64,000 nt of DNA from Emticicia sp040253585. Lineage in GTDB: Bacteria; Bacteroidota; Bacteroidia; Cytophagales; Spirosomataceae. Shown one piece after another: positions 1 through 8,267 of this stretch. Within the stretch, counting starts at the first letter, position 1. Each line of letters begins with the position of its first letter. Location: the NCBI RefSeq assembly GCF_040253585.1, contig NZ_JBELAU010000003.1:310001-374000 (forward strand). Direction: 5' to 3'. A program made the translations under genes and the position numbers. The notes beneath the pieces are model-generated. The model ran no database searches, was not told the origin of the DNA, and worked only from the letters and a program-made list of their open reading frames with translations.

Positions 1-1
1 A

Positions 2-277
2 TCGGAGCTTCAACAGATAAGTCCAAATACACATTTGGGTGGAGTATTTGCAACTCGATACAATCCGAAGATAAACAAAAAATTAAGTAACGACTTAGTT
101 GAAGCAACCAAACAGCAGCTTGGCGATAAGTTTTTCAAAACTACGATTCGTGATAACATTGCAGTTTCGGAAGCACAAGCCAATGGCACGGATATTTTTT
201 CTTACTCGCCAGATAGTAATGGAGCAATGGACTATTATAACCTGACCAAAGAAATTTTGGAAAGTATAAAACAGTAG
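2..277 (+). CDS. ParA-family partition ATPase, C-terminal fragment (cut by window start)
   Basis: The open frame runs in from the window edge and gives about 91 residues ending in TAA. The visible part matches the C-terminal third of ParA/Soj ATPases: a GGVFATRYNP stretch, then FFKTTIRDNIAVSEAQ, where family members have an Ile-Arg-x-Asn-hydrophobic-x-Leu/Val-Ser-Glu-Ala motif, and a closing Gly-Ala-x-x-Tyr-Tyr-x-Leu helix. ParA ATPases use ATP-dependent dimerisation on the nucleoid to segregate DNA. The Walker A region lies outside the window, so activity cannot be judged. A small RHH gene follows 71 bases later, the order seen in plasmid or integrative-element partition cassettes rather than in chromosomal parA-parB. 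Confidence 0.85.
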   Translation, partial: SELQQISPNTHLGGVFATRYNPKINKKLSNDLVEATKQQLGDKFFKTTIRDNIAVSEAQANGTDIFSYSPDSNGAMDYYNLTKEILESIKQ

Positions 278-348
278 ATTGTTCATAGAGCACCTAAAAG
301 ATTTTGAATATACTAATAAGATAGTATCCTAAAGTAAAATTTAAGACA

Positions 349-675
349 ATGGCAAAAAATAAAAATTTCACATTTGAAAGTTTAGTTCCAGCAGGCAAAA
401 CCGCTGAAAGTGCAGCAGCAACTCAAGCAAATACGATACTAAATGCTATGCAAGAATCTGGGCCATCAACCAAAGTCACTTTTGACTGCCCGAATGAACT
501 TGTTGAACAAATGAAAGACTATGGGTACTGGGAAGGCATGTCACAAAAAGATATTATAATAGAAGCACTTGGTGTATTCTTTGAAGACAAAAAGATAAAA
601 GAACGCCCAGAAAAAGTAAAAATGCGTAAGAAAGTTGGTCGTAAGCCGAAAGCATTAAAGGCTTTTATGAGTTAA
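349..675 (+). CDS. Small ribbon-helix-helix-like partition partner (ParB/ParG-type)
   Basis: A 108-residue basic protein. Residues about 42-75 (KVTFDCPNELVEQMKDYGYW, then SQKDIIIEALGVFF) fit a ribbon-helix-helix unit: one beta strand followed by two helices. A flexible N-terminus and a Lys/Arg-rich tail with GRKPK (about residues 97-101) flank it. Small RHH proteins directly after a ParA gene are typically the centromere-binding, autoregulating half of type Ib plasmid partition systems. Integrative elements of Bacteroidota have similar ParA plus small-protein pairs, so a plasmid origin is not certain. Binding sites are probably among the inverted repeats just downstream. The fold is inferred from pattern only. 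Confidence 0.6.
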   Translation: MAKNKNFTFESLVPAGKTAESAAATQANTILNAMQESGPSTKVTFDCPNELVEQMKDYGYWEGMSQKDIIIEALGVFFEDKKIKERPEKVKMRKKVGRKPKALKAFMS

Positions 676-697
676 ATATAATAAATTTCCTCTGTAA

Positions 698-714
698 GTT
701 TCAAATCCTGAAAC
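698..714. repeat. Short inverted repeat GTTTCA-5-TGAAAC
   Basis: GTTTCA (698-703) and TGAAAC (709-714) are exact inverted copies, 5 bases apart, 22 bases after the RHH gene stop. The half sites equal those of the canonical ParB site parS, but the spacer is 5 rather than 2 bases. It may be a binding site for the small partition protein, or chance. Confidence 0.35.
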
Positions 715-722
715 TACGTATC

Positions 723-770
723 AGAGCATAGTAGCCATTAATTCTCAAAGAAACTGGTATACTATGCTCT
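723..770. terminator. 11-bp inverted repeat, possible terminator of the partition operon
   Basis: AGAGCATAGTA (723-733) is repeated exactly in inverse orientation at 760-770, with a 26-base loop. It lies about 50 bases beyond the RHH gene. There is no U-tract after the right arm, so a simple intrinsic terminator is doubtful. A binding site is the alternative. Confidence 0.35.
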
Positions 771-893
771 TACAACTATTATCAGCATTCTCCAATAAGA
801 GGTATATAATGAAGACTTAATTTAGAATTATTCAGTAGGGGACTCAATTACTTTAGATATTCTCAACACATATTCACAAAATATTTCACTTTT

Positions 894-932
894 TCCACAA
901 ATGTTCCACGTGGATTTTTCTGCATTTGTGGA
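894..932. promoter_or_regulatory. Nested palindromes, candidate parS/centromere-like site
   Basis: TCCACAAATG (894-903) and CATTTGTGGA (923-932) form an exact 10-base inverted repeat. Between them is a perfect 10-base palindrome, TCCACGTGGA (905-914). The core TGTTCCACGTG resembles the left half of a parS site (TGTTnCACGTGAAACA), but the right half diverges. Proximity to a ParA/RHH pair makes a partition-site role plausible. It is not proven. Confidence 0.4.
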
Positions 933-1236
933 TTTATTTTTCCGAAAATAGTCAATTTGAAGAAATGAAATACTACTTATCAACACTCTACAACTGGCAA
1001 GTAAGAAAAATTATCCATACGTTTCAGAAACTACAAATTTATTATTCCCTGATTGAGAATACTCTAACTTAATTTTCGTTTGAAAAATCATTCTAATTTC
1101 TGTAAGCAATCATACATGAGATTAAATCTATTTAACGCAATTTGTTCAAAATAGCCTTAACAATAACAGCAGTTTCTTAAAAAATTATATTAATTTAATT
1201 GTAGATTTATTCGAAAACCTTGTTTTTAAGCTTTGC

Positions 1237-1292
1237 GAGAATTGAATATTTACCGACAATCTATCAGGAAACATTTTTCATTCAATTCTCAG
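1237..1292. repeat. Inverted-repeat element with ATTCAATTCTC arms
   Basis: GAGAATTGAAT (1237-1247) and ATTCAATTCTC (1280-1290) are perfect inverted copies around a 32-base spacer. The same arm motif, extended to ATATTCAATTCTCAG, recurs in intergenic DNA at 24886-24900, 33641-33655 and 33760-33774. This suggests a dispersed small element rather than a single local hairpin. Confidence 0.6.
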
Positions 1293-1515
1293 CCACAACA
1301 AAAATGAGCAAATCATTGAATTAGTCGATAAAATTTAAATGTACTAAACGGAGCAATTTGAATTTTGAAGAGTGTAGTAAGGTGAGAAGTGAGTGAAGGG
1401 GTCGAGTAGAAAAGAACACCAATAGGGTTTATATTTAATACTAATTTTACTTATTAAATATAAAGAAAGTATATTATATATACGTATGCTACGAAGATAG
1501 CTTGACAGCATTCAA

Positions 1516-2511
1516 TCATCCCGAATTTACAGGTTTTCTAATCACATTAGAAAACCTTATTTTTTTATACGGATACCACCTAAGTCTTTGACTACCAATA
1601 GATTGATGAGCCTGCTTAGGCGTTTTGTAATCTAATGAGGCATGCGGACGGTAATCATTATAAGTCTTGATTACTCGTTCAATTACCTCCGAAGCCTCAC
1701 AAAAAGAAATAAATCCCTTCACATTAAAATCCTCTTTTAAAGTACGATTCAGGCGTTCAGCCATCGAATTTTCATTGGGTTCGGCCGCAGAACACATACT
1801 AATTTTCACATTTGCATCCCTTAATAAATCCACATACGCCCACGAGCAGTACTGTACACCTCTGTCAGAATGGTGGATTAATTGTGTGGCTTTAGTGCGG
1901 GACTGTAACGCCATTTTTAGAGCTAAAACAGGCCCCTTAGCATCCAACTTTTTTTGTAAAGACCAACCAACAATTTTTCGAGAAAAAGCATCCATAATCA
2001 ACGATAAATAAGCAAAGCCACGACCACACGAAAGATAAGTCATGTCGGACACCCACAACGATTCTGTTTCGGTTGGAATAATATCTTTTACTAAATTTGG
2101 ATACTTTTTCAAGCAATGGTCAGAATTGGTCGTAACCACTCTACGACCTTTCTTTTTGACCAATAAACCCTCTTTTTTTAACAAAAGATGAACCTTATCT
2201 CGACCCATTTTAATGAAATGGGAAAACAAAAAGGGCTTTAAAAGCTCATACAATTTAGCCGTGCCAATACCAGGTATTCGCTTACGAATAGCCAAGATTT
2301 CAGCCAAAACAGCATCAAATTCAAACGAAACCTTTTCTTTCTGCTTGATAGCCGCATACCAAGCTTGACGACTAAACCCAAACAACGAACAGAGCAAACT
2401 CATACCCAGCAATGGGTAACGACAAGTCAGCTTTTCAACCGTTTGGGTGCGAACTTTTTTTTGATGGAAATATTCATAGTTTCTTCGGCCACATCGACCA
2501 AAGTTTCCCAC
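1516..2511 (-). CDS. IS3-family transposase OrfB, DDE integrase catalytic subunit
   Basis: 331 residues in this frame, but it is probably made mainly as an OrfAB fusion through the A8 slippery run at 2455-2462. An N-terminal HTH_21-like segment (GIGTAKLYELL, DKVHLLLKKEGL) precedes an rve-type catalytic core. WVSDMTYL supplies the first Asp, IHHSDRGVQYCS the second, and NSMAERLNRTLKEDF the Glu, so all three DDE residues are present. The C-terminal YNDYRPHASLDYKTPKQAH is a standard IS3 ending. It catalyses strand cleavage and transfer at the IS ends. Confidence 0.93.
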   Translation of the reverse strand: MGNFGRCGRRNYEYFHQKKVRTQTVEKLTCRYPLLGMSLLCSLFGFSRQAWYAAIKQKEKVSFEFDAVLAEILAIRKRIPGIGTAKLYELLKPFLFSHFIKMGRDKVHLLLKKEGLLVKKKGRRVVTTNSDHCLKKYPNLVKDIIPTETESLWVSDMTYLSCGRGFAYLSLIMDAFSRKIVGWSLQKKLDAKGPVLALKMALQSRTKATQLIHHSDRGVQYCSWAYVDLLRDANVKISMCSAAEPNENSMAERLNRTLKEDFNVKGFISFCEASEVIERVIKTYNDYRPHASLDYKTPKQAHQSIGSQRLRWYPYKKIRFSNVIRKPVNSG

Positions 2512-2813
2512 GCAACAGCCTTCAATTTGAAGAATTCTTTTTCTTTTTCAAGCAACTTGATTTTTGCTTCAAGTTCTTTGATTCGAGCATTGTCTGATTT
2601 CATTTTCTTAGTCTTTTTAGGTTTAAGAAGGGGCAAAATTCGATGCTTAAAATACCATCTGTTAAGATGTCGGACACGCTTAAAATCCATCTGTAAACCA
2701 GTCTTCAATTCAGTAGAAGAGACCAGTCCAGCACGGTAGCTTTCTACTACTTTTCGTAAGTAGGGTATGAAGTTACGATTTTTTTTATTTCTTTGTAAGT
2801 CCTTGATTATCAT
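2427..2813 (-). CDS. IS3-family transposase OrfA, DNA-binding subunit
   Basis: 128 residues, very basic, overlapping OrfB by 85 bases. After a helix-turn-helix-like region it carries a heptad-rich segment (about residues 75-103: ARIKELEAKIKLLEKEKEF) that would form the leucine-zipper coiled coil by which OrfA and OrfAB multimerise. In IS3 elements OrfA alone binds the terminal repeats and limits transposition. Start is the ATG at 2813, a short distance inside the right terminal repeat. Confidence 0.88.
   Translation of the reverse strand: MIIKDLQRNKKNRNFIPYLRKVVESYRAGLVSSTELKTGLQMDFKRVRHLNRWYFKHRILPLLKPKKTKKMKSDNARIKELEAKIKLLEKEKEFFKLKAVAWETLVDVAEETMNISIKKKFAPKRLKS
2455..2462 (-). other. Programmed -1 frameshift site (A AAA AAG type)
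   Basis: Eight A residues on the minus strand followed by G lie inside the orfA/orfB overlap. OrfA reads ATC AAA AAA AAG TTC and OrfB reads CAT CAA AAA AAA GTT, which is exactly the -1 frame. A AAA AAG is the classic slippery heptamer of IS3-family elements, giving an OrfAB fusion. Confidence 0.85.
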
Positions 2814-2922
2814 ATATTTATAAGATATATGTCAAGTCAATTTAGTAGCATATGATATGTTTTATAATTTACATTATGTTAAATAATAATTTCCTATTCC
2901 CCCATATATACTTGCGATATAC

Positions 2923-2972
2923 ATAATAAAAAAAGCCTGCTAAGAAATTTCTTAGCAGGCTTTTTTTATTAT
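2923..2972. terminator. Perfect 50-base palindrome, bidirectional intrinsic terminator
   Basis: Two 25-base arms pair without mismatch around 2947/2948. The GC-rich stem GCCTGCTAAGAAA is flanked by A7 on the left and T7 on the right, so it has a U-tract in both directions. It lies 28 bases past the stop of the minus-strand TPR gene and also separates that gene from the IS. Confidence 0.9.
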
Positions 2973-3000
2973 AATTCACAAATAAATAATTGATAATCAA

Positions 3001-4458
3001 TTATTTACGTTTAGCACATTGCTCAAGTACTCCTTTCAAATTTTCGAGATTTGAATTTGTATCTTGGTCATCAGCTTTCAATGACTTACATTTATCAAAA
3101 TATATTTTTGACTGCGTAAAAGTTGCACAAACTTGCTCTTCGATGGCTTTACCTTTCTCATTATAAGTTTTCATATCCATTCTATCTACAGCTCCTTTAG
3201 CTACAACGGCAGAGTTAAAATAAAACACTCCTAAGTTATAGTTTGCATCAAAATTACTTGGGTCGATTTCAAGAGCTTTTTTATAATTTGAAACGGCCAA
3301 ATCTTTCAATTCTGTTTCTTTTGCTCTTAAACTATTTAATTCAGCTTCATTTTTGCTGTTATTTTGTGCTACTTGAGCTGCTTTTTCAATTTTCTTTTTG
3401 GCAGCATCAACTTCTGCTCCTGCTGCTGCAATCATTTGATTTACAGAAGCAATGCTACCTTTAATTGAAGCTGCATTTTTAGGCTCTTTTTTCAATCGGT
3501 CAGTTAAACGCTTTAATTCTTCTTCTTGAGCAGATTTCTTTCCTTCTACATTTGCTAATTCTTTCTCAGCCTCAATTTTATCTTTAGCAGCTTGAGTTAC
3601 ATCATGTTCAAGTGGACGGATTTTCTTTTCGTATTCTCCAGCACCATTTTCATATAAAGTTCCCAAGTTTTTGAAGTCTTCAGCTAAATTCTTAGCATTC
3701 TCAGGTGTATTCGGTGTGCTCGCAACTCTTTGTTTCATCATTTCAATAGCTTCATTCATCATACCACCACCTAAATAAGCATTGATAAGTGAGCTTTGTA
3801 AATCTTTATCTTTCGGATTTACGGCAATACCTTTCTTTAAGATTTCTACTGCTTTCGCATGTTCTTTATCGTTTCTGTATAATTCAGACAAACCATAAAA
3901 TACTGCTACGTCTTTTCCACCTTGGTCGATAAATTTTCCAAAATATGTTTTGGCATCATCCATTGCCTGCCCTTGTTGTGCTACAATACCTGCATATAAA
4001 GTTGCGATTGTATCTTTAGGACTTGTTGTCGATGCTAATTTGAAAAGATTAAGGGCTTTACTGTAATTCTTTAGGTTATAATAGCCGGCACCTTGTTGCA
4101 TCAAAGAAGTGTATAATCTTGATGTTGAACCTGTCATTGCTGCTTCAATATCTTTCACGCCCTTCCCTCCTGCTGCTTTATCTACTTCCAAAGCTTTCAA
4201 ATAAGTATTGTACGCTTTTTCTGATGCTGTTGAGTCTTTGCCACAATCAATAGCCATTTCAAGTTGAGACTCAGCGAGTTTTACCCATGTTGCTGATTTC
4301 AATGCTTTCTTGGCATCTTGAGTTGCTTTTTCTGCTTTAGCTATATTATCAGTAGCGGTTTTACATTGGGCTTCTTTTAGTTGGGCATCAATTGCACCCT
4401 GTGCATAAACGCCTGTTGTAAATACTGTCATTACAGACGCTAAAATGATTTTTTTCAT
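3001..4458 (-). CDS. Exported TPR-repeat protein
   Basis: 485 residues starting with a Sec signal peptide (MKKIILASVMTVFTTGVYAQ). Residues about 110-260 form successive TPR-like helix pairs (AGYYNLKNYSKALNLFKLA, YGLSELYRNDKEHAKAVEIL, DKDLQSSLINAYLGGG). These are followed by a long coiled coil (about 285-385, KDKIEAEKELANVEGKK and similar) and a last TPR (LAVSNYKKALEIDPSNFDANYNLGVFYF). TPRs are protein-docking scaffolds. In Bacteroidota such exported proteins are common and poorly characterised. It ends at a strong palindromic terminator, and its position downstream of gyrA on the same strand is probably incidental. Confidence 0.8.
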   Translation of the reverse strand: MKKIILASVMTVFTTGVYAQGAIDAQLKEAQCKTATDNIAKAEKATQDAKKALKSATWVKLAESQLEMAIDCGKDSTASEKAYNTYLKALEVDKAAGGKGVKDIEAAMTGSTSRLYTSLMQQGAGYYNLKNYSKALNLFKLASTTSPKDTIATLYAGIVAQQGQAMDDAKTYFGKFIDQGGKDVAVFYGLSELYRNDKEHAKAVEILKKGIAVNPKDKDLQSSLINAYLGGGMMNEAIEMMKQRVASTPNTPENAKNLAEDFKNLGTLYENGAGEYEKKIRPLEHDVTQAAKDKIEAEKELANVEGKKSAQEEELKRLTDRLKKEPKNAASIKGSIASVNQMIAAAGAEVDAAKKKIEKAAQVAQNNSKNEAELNSLRAKETELKDLAVSNYKKALEIDPSNFDANYNLGVFYFNSAVVAKGAVDRMDMKTYNEKGKAIEEQVCATFTQSKIYFDKCKSLKADDQDTNSNLENLKGVLEQCAKRK

Positions 4459-4576
4459 TTGATAAATTCGGTTTTGGTGATAATTATTTTCAATTTAGGG
4501 TTTTGACTATTTTTTTAGTCGAAAATATGAAATTTCTGAGCAATTAACAAAAGTTTAACATTATCAGTTAATAAAC

Positions 4577-4677
4577 TTCAATAAACAATTATCATCTATT
4601 TTCTTGTATTCTAATGTAACCTATTGACGAATAGACATTTATGTAAATCTTTAGGTGAATGATAATTGTTTATTGAA
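4577..4677. repeat. 19-bp inverted repeat bounding a 101-bp intergenic element
   Basis: The 19-base arms at 4577-4595 and 4659-4677 are exact inverted copies (core CAATAAACAATTATCAT), separated by 63 bases that contain a smaller hairpin, CTATT-GACG-AATAG at 4621-4634. There is no U-tract. It fills the gap between the gyrA stop and the TPR gene. The layout (outer arms, inner hairpin) resembles a tiny non-autonomous element or RNA cruciform. Confidence 0.6.
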
Positions 4678-4709
4678 AGCCTCTTCTCTCCTACTCTATT
4701 CTAAATTTC

Positions 4710-7385
4710 TTACTCTACAGTTGGCGTTTCTGACGAACCTGAAACTTCAGTTGCTGAAGATCCATCAACTGCACCATCTGCTGAATTTTCAACTTCTTCT
4801 TCCTCTTCTCTGATAATTCGAGTTACGGATGCGATATCGTCGGTATCGCTCATGCGAATGAGTTTAACACCTTGGGTATTACGCCCCATTACACGCAAAT
4901 CAGAAACCTTGATACGGATAGCAACTCCTTTTTTTGTGATAATCATTAAATCATCATCATCGGTCACTTCTTTGATGGCTACCAAAGCACCCGTTTTATC
5001 AGTAATATTGAGCGTTTTAACACCCTTCGCTCCTCTCGACGTTACTCGGTAATCTTCAACATCAGAACGTTTTCCGTAGCCTTTATCCGATACAACTAAG
5101 AGTTGCGTATCTTCTCTCGACACACAGACCATTCCAATTACTCGGTCGCCTTCTTCGAGATTAATACCACGAACACCAGTTGCCGTACGGCCCATCGGAC
5201 GAGTACCTGATTCATGGAAGCGAACTACTTTACCATTACGAGCTGCGATGACGATATTGTTATCGCCGTTAGTCAGAGCAACATCTAAGAGATTATCGCC
5301 TTCGGCGATATTGATGGCAATGATACCACCTTGACGTGGACGAGAGTAAGCCTCCAAAAGAGTCTTTTTCACTGTTCCGTCTTCGGTACACATTACGATG
5401 TAGTTATTTTTTATGTAATCTTCATCAACGAGCGTTTTGACATTCAATACTGCTTGAATCTTATCATCGGCTTCGATATTGATAAGGTTTTGAATAGCTC
5501 TACCTTTTGATGTTTTTGCTCCTTCGGGTGCTTCAAATACACGCATCCAAAATAAACGACCTTTGCGTGTAAAGAATAATAAGTAATTGTGATTGGTTGC
5601 AGCAAAAAGATGTTCGGTATAATCTTCATCTTTGGTTTTTACACCACGTGAACCAGTACCTCCACGCCCTTGTGTTCGATATTCTTGCAGTGGTGTACGT
5701 TTGATATACCCTTGATGTGAAATGGTTACGAGCATTTCATCATCTGGAATCATATCTTCAATACTAAATTCACCAGCAGCCATCTCAATTTTAGAACGAC
5801 GTGCATCGCCATAACGAGCTTTCAATTCAGCCAACTCATCTTTGATGATAGTACGTTTACGTTCTTCTGATGCCAAAATTGCTCTCAAATCATCAATAAT
5901 TGCTTTGATTTCGTTGTATTCAGCAATAATTTTATCACGTTCTAAACCTGTGAGGCGTTGCAAACGCATATCTAAGATAGCTTTTGCTTGAATTTCGCTC
6001 AATATAATTCCACTGGCAGCGTCATTGTCGTAAGTTCCTTCGATTTGAAGGCGTTGAACACCCGAACTTAGGAACTCATCTTTTTCTTTAGCCGTCATAA
6101 AATTACCTGCCATCAATCCAGCTTTTGCTTCATCGGCATCTTTCGACTTACGGATGAGTGCAATTACGGCATCGAGATAATCTAAGGCAATTAATAAACC
6201 AACTAAGATATGAGCTCGTTTTTGTGCTTCACGGAGATCATATTGAGTACGACGAGTGATAATCTCCATGCGGTGGTCAACGTAGAAGCGAATCATATCT
6301 TTGAGGTTGACCGTTACGGGGCGACCTTTAGATAATGCTACGTTGTTGATACTAAATGAAGATTGAAGCTCAGTATATTTAAATAAATTATTCAAAACTA
6401 CATTTGGCACGGCATCCTTACGGAGGTCATATACGATACGCATACCATCACGGTCTGACTCGTCACGCATGTCGGAGATTCCTTCAATCTTCTTATCATT
6501 AATCAAAGAAGCAGTTTTCTCAATCATTGCTGCCTTATTGACCATATATGGAATTTCAGTAACAACGATTTGGTCTTTGCCTGTTTTTGACACTTCAAAA
6601 TTAGCAACAGCTCTAATGACGATACGGCCACGCCCAGTCTCAAACGCAGATTTAACACCATTGTAGCCATAGATAATTCCTCCTGTAGGAAAATCAGGTG
6701 CTTTGATGTGTTGCATCAACTCCTCAACCGTAATTTCGTTATTATCAACGTAAGCAGTGATACCATCTACTACTTCCGACAAATTATGCGGAGCCATATT
6801 GGTAGCCATACCAACGGCAATACCAGACGAACCATTTAGAAGCAAGTTTGGTATTTTACCAGGCATTACTGATGGTTCTTCGAGGGAATCATCAAAGTTA
6901 GGTTGAAAGTCAACCGTTTCTTTGTTGATGTCAGCCAAAAGTTCTTCGGCAATACGCTTTAAACGTGCCTCGGTATAACGCATGGCAGCGGGTGAGTCGC
7001 CGTCAATTGAGCCAAAGTTACCCTGTCCGTCAACGAGCATATAACGCAACGACCAAGGTTGGGCCATACGCACCATTGTACCGTAAACTGATGAATCGCC
7101 GTGTGGGTGGAATTTACCCAGTACCTCTCCTACGATACGGGCTGATTTTTTGTAAGCACGATTGTGATAAACGCCTAGCTCTGCCATACCGTAAAGCACA
7201 CGACGGTGAACGGGTTTTAGACCATCTCTAACATCAGGTAAAGCACGTGAGATGATAACAGACATTGAATAATCAATGTACGCACCACGCATTTCGTCTT
7301 CGATGTTAATTGGGATAATTGTGCCGTTGTTGGAAGATTGCGAATCGTCGCCAATTGGAGTTAAATTTTCTGTTTCCTCAGCCAT
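4710..7385 (-). CDS. gyrA: DNA gyrase subunit A
   Basis: 891 residues, full length. It is the breakage-reunion subunit of gyrase, introducing negative supercoils with GyrB. The N-terminal winged-helix and tower domains include the quinolone-determining region (HPHGDSSVYGTMVRMAQP, residues 93-110) and the catalytic tyrosine Y137 in AAMRYTEARL. After a coiled-coil hinge, the GyrA box QGRGGTG starts at residue 572, which distinguishes it from ParC, and beta-pinwheel repeats follow (VALTNGDNNIVIAARNGKVVRF and similar). The acidic C-tail is Glu-rich. Position 102, equivalent to E. coli D87, is Gly, while the S83 equivalent (S98) is retained. The start ATG at 7385 lies about 80 bases downstream of a TAAATTTG -7 box. 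Confidence 0.98.
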   Translation of the reverse strand: MAEETENLTPIGDDSQSSNNGTIIPINIEDEMRGAYIDYSMSVIISRALPDVRDGLKPVHRRVLYGMAELGVYHNRAYKKSARIVGEVLGKFHPHGDSSVYGTMVRMAQPWSLRYMLVDGQGNFGSIDGDSPAAMRYTEARLKRIAEELLADINKETVDFQPNFDDSLEEPSVMPGKIPNLLLNGSSGIAVGMATNMAPHNLSEVVDGITAYVDNNEITVEELMQHIKAPDFPTGGIIYGYNGVKSAFETGRGRIVIRAVANFEVSKTGKDQIVVTEIPYMVNKAAMIEKTASLINDKKIEGISDMRDESDRDGMRIVYDLRKDAVPNVVLNNLFKYTELQSSFSINNVALSKGRPVTVNLKDMIRFYVDHRMEIITRRTQYDLREAQKRAHILVGLLIALDYLDAVIALIRKSKDADEAKAGLMAGNFMTAKEKDEFLSSGVQRLQIEGTYDNDAASGIILSEIQAKAILDMRLQRLTGLERDKIIAEYNEIKAIIDDLRAILASEERKRTIIKDELAELKARYGDARRSKIEMAAGEFSIEDMIPDDEMLVTISHQGYIKRTPLQEYRTQGRGGTGSRGVKTKDEDYTEHLFAATNHNYLLFFTRKGRLFWMRVFEAPEGAKTSKGRAIQNLINIEADDKIQAVLNVKTLVDEDYIKNNYIVMCTEDGTVKKTLLEAYSRPRQGGIIAINIAEGDNLLDVALTNGDNNIVIAARNGKVVRFHESGTRPMGRTATGVRGINLEEGDRVIGMVCVSREDTQLLVVSDKGYGKRSDVEDYRVTSRGAKGVKTLNITDKTGALVAIKEVTDDDDLMIITKKGVAIRIKVSDLRVMGRNTQGVKLIRMSDTDDIASVTRIIREEEEEVENSADGAVDGSSATEVSGSSETPTVE

Positions 7386-7465
7386 TAGCCTTTAATTTTA
7401 CTTAAATGAAGATAATTATATAATTTTTTTAGGTTTTTATTGTACTTTTCTACCTGTATCATATA

Positions 7466-7496
7466 CAAATTTACTATTTTTTTATGGATTTTGCAA
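7466..7496 (-). promoter_or_regulatory. Predicted gyrA promoter, Bacteroidota type
   Basis: On the minus strand TAAATTTG (7466-7473) matches the TAnnTTTG -7 box, with TTG (7494-7496) 20 bases upstream as the -33 element. The resulting leader is about 75 bases. Confidence 0.65.
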
Positions 7497-7499
7497 GGA

Positions 7500-8267
7500 A
7501 AATGCGGTGTTTAAAGGTAAAAATAGGGGTTTGATAATATATTAACTATACTTTTTAATAATATATATCTTTTTATTTTATATTATTAGTTTGTTTTGCA
7601 TAATACTAAATATAATTTTCATAAATATTATTTATGATCAGTAAGCTCTCTATTTAGAATGGTAAAGCTTGATAAAGTAACTTTCTTATCACGATGCAAT
7701 ATTTTTATTACTCTGTAAGTGAGGTTTTGAATATTAAATTGCTTGAACTCAACTGAATAACTTAATGCCATATAAGACAATTCTTACCACGGAGGTACAC
7801 GAAGTATAAGACTAATTTATACAAAGAAAAAAAAGAAAACTCATTGATTTTTTAACTATAGGCAAATATCTTTGAATAAACACAAAGAAACACTAAATTA
7901 TCAATTGTGAACCAATAGTCGAAAACTCAACGGCTACAACCGTCTGAATTTATCTTTCTACTCGTAATTAGTGTAAACTGTGAACTTGTGTTTTTCAAAA
8001 TGTCTGCTTCTACAGTCAATATGTTAGTATTCTAAACTTAATTAATTGTAAAATACATTAAGTCTATATAAGGATTTTGCAAAACTGAGGCGAAAGTATT
8101 AAATTTGACCTGTGTACTTCTATCGAACTGTGTGCTTCTAATAAACTGCGTTGATAAATTGAACTTTTATGTTCCAAATACCTCAACTTCTCAAAGCCCC
8201 AGACTGTTGTGAGTCATGCTCAAAGGGCTAACCCTATTTAAACTAATGATTAATTACTGATAAACGA
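7500..8267. other. Long AT-rich intergenic region between gyrA and the MBOAT gene
   Basis: About 770 bases between divergent genes with no supported coding region. It includes two tandem 18-base imperfect copies beginning CTGTGT(A/G)CTTCTA at 8110-8127 and 8128-8145, and a stretch near 7790-7900 (accacggaggtacacgaag, then cacaaagaaacac) that looks like decayed repeat DNA. I see no clear RNA gene. Confidence 0.4.

Larger units (their letters stand above)
676..1484. other. Non-coding AT-rich stretch between partition genes and the IS
   Basis: About 800 bases with no credible gene on either strand. It holds several inverted repeats, listed separately, and sequences resembling DnaA boxes: TTTTCCACA at 892-900 and TTATCCATA at 1011-1019. 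This could be the centromere or old replication region of an integrated plasmid, but no replication initiator gene is visible. Confidence 0.5.
1485..2852 (-). mobile_element. IS3-family insertion sequence, apparently complete
   Basis: The element has two overlapping minus-strand frames (orfA 2427-2813, orfB 1516-2511) between imperfect terminal inverted repeats. TATGCTAC at 1485-1492 and its inverse GTAGCATA at 2845-2852 start the ends, and CTTGACA at 1501-1507 pairs with TGTCAAG at 2830-2836. In all 18 of 23 positions match. If the true ends are the TG...CA dinucleotides, the element is 1487-2850 (1364 bp), normal for IS3. I do not see a clear 3-4 bp target duplication. Both frames are uninterrupted and the frameshift signal is present, so it may still be active. 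Confidence 0.85.

Noticed and set aside
1011..1019. TTATCCATA as a DnaA box making this a replication origin
   Set aside because: It is one or two bases off consensus, single, and no initiator or dnaA-like gene is visible.
7500..8267. Possible hidden gene or RNA in the gyrA-MBOAT gap
   Set aside because: Only short AT-rich frames and decayed repeats are seen; no start with a consensus promoter and no recognisable RNA structure.
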